Positions 1 to 5,920 of a stretch of 10,000 nucleotides of DNA are shown piece after piece; position 1 is the first letter of the stretch; every line of letters begins with the position of its first letter. This DNA comes from Thiobacillus sp. (lineage in GTDB: Bacteria; Pseudomonadota; Gammaproteobacteria; Burkholderiales; Thiobacillaceae). The stretch is taken from NCBI GenBank assembly GCA_020216925.1, contig JAIWOL010000016.1, positions 1-10,000 on the forward strand, written 5' to 3'. The notes under the pieces were generated by a model, which was not told where the DNA came from, made no database searches, and saw only the letters and a program-made list of their open reading frames with translations. The translations under genes were made by a program, and so were the position numbers.

Positions 1-836
1 GGCCCCAGTTGCGCAAGCCGGGGCAAATCCGCGCCGATCACGGTCGCCACCACCGGATAGCCGCCCGTCACCGGCCCATCCCAGCCCAGAATGATCGGCT
101 GACCGTCGGGCGGCACCTGAACCGCACCGGGCAACACGCCCTGCGCCGGGAGCGTCTGCGCCCTGCCTGTCACACGAGGCCCAACCAGACGAACGCCGCG
201 CCGGTCGGATGCCGCATCGACGCGGAACCGGCCGCCAAACAAATTCGCCAGCCCGACATCGGTCAGCGCCCCCGTCTGCGGGCCCGCCACCACGCGCAGG
301 GGCATGCGCCCGTCCAGTCCGGGCGGCCTTGCCCGCAGCAGATGCACGCCGCCTTCCGCAGCAAGACTGTACAACCGGTCGCCCACCCGCAACGGCCGTC
401 CGGTCACCCCGCCCCATCCGGCTTGCGGCAGCGCGCTCGCGCTGCCCAGCACCGGCTCGACCGCCAGACCGCCGCGAATCGCCAGCCAGCATCGATACCC
501 GCAGGAAGGCTCACCCAGACGCAGGATTTCCTCTGCCGCCAGAACCAGCGTCTGGTTCCAGCCGGCCACCAGTCCCGCTGCGCGGGCGGCGCGAAACGGC
601 GCGCCGGTCAGCGCAACCACGCCACCTCGCGGAAAATACAGCTGGGGCCCCCGCGCCACGATTTCGAGCGCCGGCGCATCGGCGCGGTTTCCAACCAGGC
701 GATTGGCCGCTGCCAGCGCCAAGCGGTCGGCCGCGCCCCCTGCCGGAACGCCCGTCCGTCCCCACCCTGGGCGGCCGCCATCCATCACCAGGTCGCACAG
801 ACCGGGCCGGATCACTTCTATCGGGATACCATTCAC
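1..836 (-). CDS. pxpC: 5-oxoprolinase subunit PxpC (KipA family), 3' end outside window
   Basis: PxpC is one of the two carboxylase-like subunits that, with PxpA, form the ATP-dependent 5-oxoprolinase converting 5-oxoproline to glutamate in the cytoplasm. The reading frame is open from a GTG at 836 to the window edge (278 codons seen; E. coli PxpC is about 310, so roughly 30 residues are missing). Family motifs in order: DGGRPGWGRTG at residues 19-29, AANRLVGN at 43-50, ALEI at 56-59, ALTGA at 75-79, IRGGL at 120-124, LGSAS at 130-134, RRGVRL at 212-217, GVLPGAVQVP at 233-242, GQPIIL at 245-250 and TGGYP at 257-261. The GTG start is chosen because it overlaps the pxpB stop in GTGA and has a GAGG ribosome site 7 bases upstream, inside pxpB. 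Translation is therefore probably coupled to pxpB. In Bacillus the homologue KipA modulates sporulation kinase inhibition; that role is not expected here. Confidence 0.93.
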   Translation of the reverse strand, partial: MNGIPIEVIRPGLCDLVMDGGRPGWGRTGVPAGGAADRLALAAANRLVGNRADAPALEIVARGPQLYFPRGGVVALTGAPFRAARAAGLVAGWNQTLVLAAEEILRLGEPSCGYRCWLAIRGGLAVEPVLGSASALPQAGWGGVTGRPLRVGDRLYSLAAEGGVHLLRARPPGLDGRMPLRVVAGPQTGALTDVGLANLFGGRFRVDAASDRRGVRLVGPRVTGRAQTLPAQGVLPGAVQVPPDGQPIILGWDGPVTGGYPVVATVIGADLPRLAQLG

Positions 837-1480
837 GACTGCACCTCGAAACGCACGCGATCGCCGGCTGCAAGCAAGGCCGGCTGCGCCCGGGCCGGAT
901 CGAACAACTTCGCATCGGTCTGGCCCACGACATGCCAGCCGCCCGGGCCGGCCATCGGATACACGCCGGCGTAGCCGCCGCCCAAGGCCACGCTGCCCGC
1001 CGGCACCCTCACTCGCGGGGTGGCGCGGCGCGGCATGGCCCAATGCCCGGGCAAACCGGCAAGATAGGGAAACCCCGGCTGAAACCCGAGAAACGCCACC
1101 GTAAATTCGATGGCGGCAAACTGCCGCACGAATGTCCTTGCGTCGAGCCCGGCCCGGGCGGCACAGACGGCGAGGTCGGGACTGACGTCTTCGGACACGC
1201 GCAGCGGCAAAACGTGCATCCTGCCCGCTCGTTCCGGCAAGCGGGGTGGCCGCGCTGCCAGCAGGCCAGCGAGTTTCGCCGGCGGCGGCGCACCCGGCTT
1301 GAGTATCAACAAAATACTGCCATCTGCGGGGATAATGTCCTCAAATTCGGCAAAATCCTGCGAAACAAGCTGGGCGTATCTATCCAGGGTGGCCGCGCCT
1401 GTTTCCACACGCAGGCCGCGCTCGCCCATCCAGCGCCACGGCAGCACTGACTGCGGTTGACCGGCCTGCGGCTTTGCCAT
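833..1480 (-). CDS. pxpB: 5-oxoprolinase subunit PxpB (KipI family)
   Basis: PxpB is the partner of PxpC in 5-oxoprolinase. The 215-residue product matches the usual length (E. coli about 218). The C-terminal half carries the strong family signatures: FLGFQPGFPYL at residues 130-140, MPRR at 149-152, VPAGSVALGG at 159-168, PGGW at 179-182 and LFDPAR at 192-197. The N-terminal domain is recognisable from GERGLRVETG (19-28) and IIPADGSILLI (49-59) but is divergent. The motif normally written P-x-x-YGG-x-x-GPDL is here P-L-R-V-S-E-D-V-S-PDL (92-103), without YGG. The frame stays open for 98 codons upstream of the ATG at 1480, but that part lies opposite another gene and shows no family similarity. 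An AAAGG lies 11 bases before the ATG, a rather long spacing. The gene is divergent from the envelope operon across a 28-base gap. Confidence 0.9.
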   Translation of the reverse strand: MAKPQAGQPQSVLPWRWMGERGLRVETGAATLDRYAQLVSQDFAEFEDIIPADGSILLILKPGAPPPAKLAGLLAARPPRLPERAGRMHVLPLRVSEDVSPDLAVCAARAGLDARTFVRQFAAIEFTVAFLGFQPGFPYLAGLPGHWAMPRRATPRVRVPAGSVALGGGYAGVYPMAGPGGWHVVGQTDAKLFDPARAQPALLAAGDRVRFEVQS

Positions 1481-1485
1481 ACGGT
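1457..1485 (+). promoter_or_regulatory. candidate sigma70 promoter for the envelope operon
   Basis: TTGACC at 1457-1462 matches the -35 consensus in 5 of 6 positions. After a 17-base spacer, TACGGT at 1480-1485 matches the -10 consensus in 3 of 6. Transcription would begin near 1492, giving a leader of about 17 bases before the ATG at 1509. The element lies across the first codons and start of the divergent pxpB. The -10 is weak, so this is a candidate only. I found no convincing pxpB promoter on the other strand. Confidence 0.35.
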
Positions 1486-1497
1486 TGAACGCCTTTC

Positions 1498-1503
1498 GGA
1501 GAG
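1498..1503 (+). promoter_or_regulatory. ribosome binding site deciding the start at 1509
   Basis: GGAGAG lies 5 bases before the ATG at 1509. This favours that start over the in-frame TTG at 1485, which would place the site inside the coding region, and over the ATG at 1578, which would remove the signal peptide. Confidence 0.65.
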
Positions 1504-1508
1504 TGTGG

Positions 1509-2222
1509 ATGTTGAGAACCTGGTGTGCCGCAATCGCGATCACGTTGAGCAGTTTAACGGCACCTGCCGGCGCCGCCATGAGCGTAGTCAAGCCGGCACT
1601 CACAGAGAATCTCGACTCGCGCCCCGGAAACGTGGTCGTCCTGCCGCCCCGCTTCTTCGTGTATGAGTTGTCGGCGGGCGGCGTGCCCACCCGCATGGGA
1701 GACTGGGAGGCCGCTGCGCGCAGTAATCTGGGCGCGGCGGCGATCCGGCTGGCGGGCGAATCCGGCCTGTTCACGGCCCGGGCGGCACCGGAGTTCGGGC
1801 CGGAAGAACAGGCCCTGATCGATGCCCACTTGGGCCTCTACGAGCGCGTGGCGCAATCGGTCTTTGTCTACGGCCGCGGCGAGCAATCCACCTGGGCGCA
1901 CAAAAAGAGCGCGTTCGACTACACGCTGGGGCCGGGGCTGGGGTTTTTGCGCCAACGCACCGGAGCCGACTCGGCCCTGATCGTGCTGGGGTCCGATTTC
2001 ATTTCGTCCGAGGGCCGCAAAGCCCTGTTTTTTGCCGGGCTGGCCATGGGCATGATCATGCCGCTGGGACAAACCTTTCTCGCCCTGGGCGTGGTCGATC
2101 TCGGCAGCGGCGACATCCAGTGGATGAGCTTCGATACCAGCAGCCGTCTCGACACCCGCCAGCCGGAACATGTCGAGGAACTGATCCGCGCCCTGTACCA
2201 GGGCTGGCCCGGCGCACGATGA
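1509..2222 (+). CDS. exported protein of unknown function, first gene of envelope operon
   Basis: I do not recognise this family by name. From the ATG at 1509 the product is 237 residues. Residues 1-23 form a plausible Sec signal peptide (MLRTWC, a hydrophobic stretch, then APAGAA), with likely cleavage near residue 22 or 23 and no lipobox. The mature part begins with an extended segment containing NVVVLPPRFFVYEL. An acidic/aromatic middle region follows, then a strand-like ADSALIVLGSDFI and a hydrophobic stretch from ALFFAGLAMG to LALGVVDL. That stretch is followed by G-S-G-D-I-Q-W-M. The ending of the form 'VDL-x-x-G-x-I-x-W' resembles the pattern common in CsgG/TolB/GNA1162-like envelope proteins; this resemblance is an inference, not an assignment. 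The stop overlaps the protease start in ATGA, so the two are probably co-translated and may act together in the periplasm or at the outer membrane. Confidence 0.8.
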   Translation: MLRTWCAAIAITLSSLTAPAGAAMSVVKPALTENLDSRPGNVVVLPPRFFVYELSAGGVPTRMGDWEAAARSNLGAAAIRLAGESGLFTARAAPEFGPEEQALIDAHLGLYERVAQSVFVYGRGEQSTWAHKKSAFDYTLGPGLGFLRQRTGADSALIVLGSDFISSEGRKALFFAGLAMGMIMPLGQTFLALGVVDLGSGDIQWMSFDTSSRLDTRQPEHVEELIRALYQGWPGAR

Positions 2223-3346
2223 TGCGCATCCGCATCGTCGGCCTGCTTCTCGTGCTTGCGCTGCCCGCCGGAGCCGGCGGGCTCGTCCCCTGGACCCATG
2301 CCGTGACAGCCGACGAACTCGACAGCCGCGAGCGCAGCCTCTGGCAGGAAGCCGACGAGTTCGACCGGGCGCTGGCACGCGCCGGTCGCGTGAATTCCGA
2401 CCCCGTCCTCACCGCTTATCTGCAGGGCATCATGGACCGCCTCTACCCGGAATTCAGCGGTCGGCTCAAGGTGCGTCTTTTGAACGCACAGCACCTCAAC
2501 GCCTTTGCCTTGCCCAACGGCAGCGTCTACGTCAACGCCGGGCTGGTTGCGCGTTTCCGCAACGAAGCCCAGCTTGCCACCGTGCTCGCCCACGAGGGCG
2601 CGCATTTCACCCACCGGCATTCGCTGCAGCAGGCCGAGCGCGTGCGCAACGCCGCCGCGTTCGCCCGCGTGGCCGGCATGCTGGGGGTGCCGCTGGTCGG
2701 CGACCTGCTGGCGCTGTCGTCGATGTTCGGGTTTTCCCGCGAGCACGAACGCGAGGCCGACCAGACCGGCTACCAACGCCTGGTCGCCGCCGGCTACGCG
2801 CCGCGCGAGAGCGTCAAGACCTTCGAGCACCTGCAGGCCGAAATCCGTGCGGCTGGCATCAAGGAGCCTTTCTTCTTTTCCAGCCACCCCAAGCTGCAGG
2901 AACGCATCGATAATTTCACCGAGCTGAGCCAGAACGCCGCCAGCGGCGAAACCGGCTACGAACGCTTCGTCGAAACGACCGCTGCGCTCCGACTCGCCTC
3001 GCTGGAACGCGACCTCGCCGCCTACCGCTACAAGCAGGTGATCCTCATGCTGACCACTCCGCAAGCTCGCCGGGAATACCCGCCCGAAGCCGCCTATTAT
3101 CTGGGCGAAGCCTATCGCCTGCGCAACGATGCGGGCGACGCCGAACGCGCCGAGGCCGAATTCCGGCGTGCGCTCGACACCGCTCCGCGATTTGCGCCCA
3201 CCCACCGCGCCCTGGGTTATCTCTACTTCAAACGCGGCGACAGGGCGGCCGCCGCACCCCTTTTGCGGCGTTACCTCGAACTTGCGCCCGAAGCCGCCGA
3301 CCGTGACCACATTGCGGCCACGCTCAAAGAAATCAGCACGCCATGA
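2219..3346 (+). CDS. BepA-like M48 family zinc metalloprotease with TPR-like C-terminus
   Basis: This is a secreted zinc peptidase of family M48, probably acting on envelope proteins in the periplasm. The 375-residue product starts at ATG 2219 (ATGA overlap with the preceding stop); an adjacent ATG at 2222 is equally possible. Residues 1 to about 20 look like a signal peptide. The catalytic motif HEGAH (HExxH) is at 125-129, with the third zinc ligand likely Glu179 in EREAD (177-181). Two flanking elements are typical of BepA/YfgC and Oma1-type M48 enzymes: NAFALPNGSVYVNAGL at 94-109 and SSHP at 221-224. Residues about 290-375 form one to two TPR-like helical repeats (YYLGEAYRLRNDAG, ALGYLYFKRGD). 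E. coli BepA degrades or assists outer-membrane proteins such as LptD with BamA; a similar task is inferred here. No lipobox is present. The gene lies between an exported unknown protein and a lipoprotein. Confidence 0.9.
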   Translation: MMRIRIVGLLLVLALPAGAGGLVPWTHAVTADELDSRERSLWQEADEFDRALARAGRVNSDPVLTAYLQGIMDRLYPEFSGRLKVRLLNAQHLNAFALPNGSVYVNAGLVARFRNEAQLATVLAHEGAHFTHRHSLQQAERVRNAAAFARVAGMLGVPLVGDLLALSSMFGFSREHEREADQTGYQRLVAAGYAPRESVKTFEHLQAEIRAAGIKEPFFFSSHPKLQERIDNFTELSQNAASGETGYERFVETTAALRLASLERDLAAYRYKQVILMLTTPQARREYPPEAAYYLGEAYRLRNDAGDAERAEAEFRRALDTAPRFAPTHRALGYLYFKRGDRAAAAPLLRRYLELAPEAADRDHIAATLKEISTP

Positions 3347-3906
3347 ACCCGCGCCCCGCCCTTTTGGCACTGCTTCTCTTGACGTCGGCCTGCGCCCCAT
3401 GGTCCCGCGTCGAACCGGACAGCCGCCACTTCGCAAAACGCGGCGACTACACGCTGGAACAGCCCGCCGGCTGGGTGCGGCGCACAGCCGACGTCAACGA
3501 CCTTTTTCTCACGCGTGACGGCCCGGCGCTCAACACCATCGTTGTCACCCGCCAGCCGCACGACCGCAAACTGCCGCGCACCCAGCGTGAAACCCGGGCA
3601 GACATGCTGCCCATCGAGCTCGCCGAACTTGCTCTCGCCGAATGGCGCAGCCACGAGTCCACAGCCCAGCTCGACGTGCTGGCCAACGCCCCCGTCCTGC
3701 TCGGCGGCCGGCCCGCCGCCCGCGTCCACATTCGATACCTCGACGAGCACGGCCTGCCCATCGAGCGGGTGATGGTCGCGTGCGTCGACGCCAAAGGGCG
3801 GCTCGCGCTGCTCTACGAAGCCCCCGCCATCGTCTACTTTGCCCGTGATCTGCCTGCTTTCGACGCCCTGGTGGCCAGCCTGCGCTTCGTCCAGCCGGCC
3901 CCATGA
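3343..3906 (+). CDS. small lipoprotein, function unknown, last gene of envelope operon
   Basis: The product has 187 residues. The N-terminus has two features of a lipoprotein signal: a hydrophobic run (residues 6-13) followed by T-S-A-C with the lipidated cysteine at 17. The -3 position is Thr rather than the usual Leu, so the lipobox is slightly atypical. Residue +2 is Ala, which does not suggest inner-membrane retention by the E. coli Asp rule. The mature part starts with YTLEQPAGWV and ends with a segment FDALVASLRF. This 'GW...f..iv.Slrf' layout resembles small PsbP/Mog1-like domains found in bacterial lipoproteins. That is an inference from pattern only. The ATG overlaps the protease stop in ATGA, indicating the same operon and probable coupling. 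A terminator begins two bases after the stop codon. Confidence 0.82.
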   Translation: MNPRPALLALLLLTSACAPWSRVEPDSRHFAKRGDYTLEQPAGWVRRTADVNDLFLTRDGPALNTIVVTRQPHDRKLPRTQRETRADMLPIELAELALAEWRSHESTAQLDVLANAPVLLGGRPAARVHIRYLDEHGLPIERVMVACVDAKGRLALLYEAPAIVYFARDLPAFDALVASLRFVQPAP

Positions 3907-3907
3907 A

Positions 3908-3931
3908 AAAAGGGGGCTTGCGCCCCCTTTT
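3908..3931. terminator. bidirectional intrinsic terminator between convergent genes
   Basis: A perfect 10-bp stem, AAAAGGGGGC paired with GCCCCCTTTT, encloses a 4-base loop (3918-3921). On the minus strand the loop reads GCAA, a stable GNRA tetraloop, and the stem is followed by six T, so it should end rhlE transcripts (stop at 3948) very well. On the plus strand the run is four T, ending the envelope operon, whose stop codon is only two bases upstream. Confidence 0.88.
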
Positions 3932-3947
3932 GGATCTGCCCCGCCGG

Positions 3948-5552
3948 TCAGTCCTTGAAACGCCCGCGCACACCGGTGCGTGCTCCGCCGCGGTTGTCGT
4001 GCGCGGCTGCGCCACGGTTGCCGCCGCCCGCGCTGCGGTTGTCGAACTTGCCGCCGTAGCTGCGCGCGGCCGGTTTGGCCTTGGCCTGCACCTTGGCTTC
4101 GCGTTCGCGGCGCGCCCAGTACTCCACGCTGTTGCCGTCGACATCCGGTTTCGCCACCGGCTCTTCCTGCGGGATACGGTTGCCCCAGACGCGCTGGGCG
4201 CGATCGGTTGACGCCACTTCGGCAAAGCGGCTGCCGCGCGGCGCGTCGAGACGGTTGCCGCGGTCACGGTTATCGCGGCTGTCGCCACGCGGCTGGGCCG
4301 CGCCATAGCTGCGCGGCTCCTTGCTGCTCCAGGCTCGCTTCTCGCCAAAGCCGCGCCCGCCTTCCTTGCCGCGCGGGCGATTGCCGCCGCCCGGGCGACC
4401 GGACGAAGGTTTTTGCGTCGGCTCAAGACCCGGCAAGGTATGCACATCGATACGGTTGCCGGTGTAGCGTTCGATCGCGCGCACCAGGCCGCCTTCGCGC
4501 ATGCCCACGAGGCTGACGGCAATACCGGTACGACCCGCGCGGCCGGTGCGGCCGATGCGGTGAACATAATCTTCGGCCTGACGCGGCAGGTCAAAGTTGA
4601 TGACGTGACTGATGCCTGCCACGTCGATGCCGCGCGCGGCGACATCGGTGGCCACCAGCACCTTGGTGCGATTGTCGCGCAGACGCTGCAAGGCGCGATT
4701 GCGCTGGCCCTGCTGCATGTCGCCGTGCAGCGAGTCGGATGCGAAACCGCTGTCGGACAGCAGGTCGGAAATTTCCTCCGCGCTTTTTTTGGTCGCGGCG
4801 AACACGATGGCCTGGGTCAGATCCACATCGCGCAGCAGGCTGTCGAGCAGACGCATCTTGTGGTCCATGTTGTCGGCATACAGCAGGCGCTGTTCGATCT
4901 TGGCTTCCTGTCTGGGAGCGGCCTCGATCTCGATGCGCAAGGCGTCTTTTGTCAGTTGACTGGCGAGATTGCCCACCACGCCGTCGAGCGTGGCCGAGAA
5001 CAGGAGCGTCTGCCGCTCGCTCGGGCAGCGTGCCGCGATGGCCTGGATGTCATCGACAAAACCCATGTCCAGCATGCGGTCGGCCTCGTCCAGCACCAGC
5101 ACCTCGAGGCGGGAAAAATCGAGCTTGCCGCGTTCCAGATGGTCGATGAGACGGCCCGGCGTCGCCACCACCACATCGACCGGCTGGGCAATGCGCTTGG
5201 CCTGAAGGCCGAACGGCGCGCCGCCCACCAGACAGGCGGTACGGAACCGGCGCAAGTCCTTGCCGTATTTCATGGCCGATTTTTCGACCTGCAGCGCCAG
5301 TTCGCGGGTGGGGGTGAGCACCAGCACGCGCGGGCCGATGCTCTTGACCCGGGGCTCGGTCTGCAGGCGCTGGATCGACGGCAGCAGGAAGGCGGCGGTC
5401 TTGCCGCTGCCGGTGTGCGAGGACACCAGCAGATCGCGCCCGGTCAGGGCGGCGGGCACCGCCTGCATCTGCACCGGCGTCGCGGTTTCGTAGCCGGCTT
5501 CGAGGATGGATTTGAGGATGAGGGGATCGAGCCCCAGTTCGGAAAAACTCAT
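3948..5552 (-). CDS. rhlE: DEAD-box ATP-dependent RNA helicase, RhlE type
   Basis: This is a cytoplasmic RNA-unwinding ATPase of the RhlE group, associated with ribosome assembly and RNA turnover, often at low temperature. The 534-residue product has all helicase motifs: the Q motif region F3 to Q28, motif I HTGSGKT at 46-52, Ia PTRELA at 81-86, Ib TPGR at 131-134, II DEAD at 155-158, III SAT at 186-188, IV around IVFAATK (249-255), V ATDVAARGID at 301-310 and VI HRIGRTGR at 331-338. The last 150 or so residues are a basic, low-complexity tail rich in Gly, Arg, Asn and Ser, with several GG-x-R and RG steps, probably a disordered RNA-binding extension. The N-terminus MSFSELGL is typical. The ATG at 5552 has AAAGG 6 bases upstream. 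The gene stands alone, with a long leader and a terminator, so it is probably monocistronic. Paralogues are common in betaproteobacteria, so RhlE1 and RhlE2 cannot be told apart here. Confidence 0.94.
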   Translation of the reverse strand: MSFSELGLDPLILKSILEAGYETATPVQMQAVPAALTGRDLLVSSHTGSGKTAAFLLPSIQRLQTEPRVKSIGPRVLVLTPTRELALQVEKSAMKYGKDLRRFRTACLVGGAPFGLQAKRIAQPVDVVVATPGRLIDHLERGKLDFSRLEVLVLDEADRMLDMGFVDDIQAIAARCPSERQTLLFSATLDGVVGNLASQLTKDALRIEIEAAPRQEAKIEQRLLYADNMDHKMRLLDSLLRDVDLTQAIVFAATKKSAEEISDLLSDSGFASDSLHGDMQQGQRNRALQRLRDNRTKVLVATDVAARGIDVAGISHVINFDLPRQAEDYVHRIGRTGRAGRTGIAVSLVGMREGGLVRAIERYTGNRIDVHTLPGLEPTQKPSSGRPGGGNRPRGKEGGRGFGEKRAWSSKEPRSYGAAQPRGDSRDNRDRGNRLDAPRGSRFAEVASTDRAQRVWGNRIPQEEPVAKPDVDGNSVEYWARREREAKVQAKAKPAARSYGGKFDNRSAGGGNRGAAAHDNRGGARTGVRGRFKD

Positions 5553-5908
5553 GGCAAACCTTTATTCAATGCGCACAGGCGCAAACACGGCCGCGTCAGG
5601 CTTCACGCCCGACAGGCCACACACACGAACCGGGAAAACAGGCTGGCCACGATGGCATGGATGCCAGTTCGGGCCGTATCAATCAACGGATCGCGACGAT
5701 CACATCGGCGCCAACCGCAGGACTTGTCGCTGCCGGGGATGAAGCGCCGGCGGCACAAAAGAGAGGTCGAGGACGATGGGGCTGTGAGAACAGTCCCGAG
5801 ACACGGCAGGATGGAGCTTGCCTGTCTGCTGCTGTGAACACAACGCAACGAAGTCTATCAGAAAACCCTGATGGCCCCGCAAGTTTTTTGTCCCTGCGCC
5901 GCGCCGTC
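5553..5908. other. intergenic region, probable rhlE promoter and leader
   Basis: This 356-base stretch between the exporter stop and the rhlE start holds no gene I can support. Short open frames in it have poor composition and no family features. It must contain the rhlE promoter unless rhlE is transcribed from the exporter, but no strong -35/-10 pair is visible on the minus strand. It contains one hairpin (5778-5797) and the end of another that spans the exporter stop codon. Many RhlE-type helicases are cold-regulated through long leaders; whether this one is cannot be told from sequence. Confidence 0.6.
5778..5797 (+). other. small hairpin with GAGA tetraloop
   Basis: GGGGCTGT and ACAGTCCC pair over 8 positions with one G-T wobble, and the loop GAGA belongs to the stable GNRA class when read on the plus strand. 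On the minus strand, which is the direction of both neighbouring genes, the stem has an A-C mismatch and a TCTC loop. No T-run follows on either strand, so it is not a standard terminator. It may be a chance structure. Confidence 0.35.
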
Positions 5909-5920
5909 TCAGGCGGGCGC
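5896..5920 (-). other. GC-rich hairpin enclosing the exporter stop codon
   Basis: On the minus strand GCGCCCGCC (5920-5912) pairs with GGCG-c-GGCGC (5905-5896) over 9 bp with one bulged C. The loop TGAGAC begins with the stop codon TGA of the ABC exporter gene. There is no T-run after it, so it is not a classical intrinsic terminator. It could protect the mRNA 3' end or assist Rho-dependent ending. Chance pairing is possible in such GC-rich DNA. Confidence 0.4.

Noticed and set aside
9..1450. Long plus-strand frames over pxpC and pxpB
   Set aside because: They are antisense to genes carrying the full KipA/KipI motifs. Their Arg/Pro/Ala-rich translations resemble no family.
1481..1774. A 98-codon in-frame extension upstream of pxpB
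   Set aside because: It would lengthen PxpB well past the family size, lies opposite the signal-peptide gene, and has no similarity to KipI.
1919..3436. A 505-codon open frame on the minus strand across the protease operon
   Set aside because: It is antisense to genes with clear motifs (HExxH, signal peptides). Its translation is rich in Gly, Ala and Arg without family features, as expected from high-GC third-position bias.
4413..5837. A 474-codon open frame on the plus strand across rhlE
   Set aside because: It is antisense to a helicase with all motifs intact. Its His- and Gln-rich composition and lack of domains mark it as a mirror of the real gene.
5603..5848. An 81-codon open frame on the minus strand before rhlE
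   Set aside because: Its Cys-, Ser- and Arg-rich sequence has no recognisable features and no clear ribosome site. I treat it as chance in a non-coding region.
5861..5876. ATCAG/CTGAT inverted repeat downstream of the exporter
   Set aside because: It has only 5 pairs with a 6-base loop and no T-run, too weak to call a terminator or operator.
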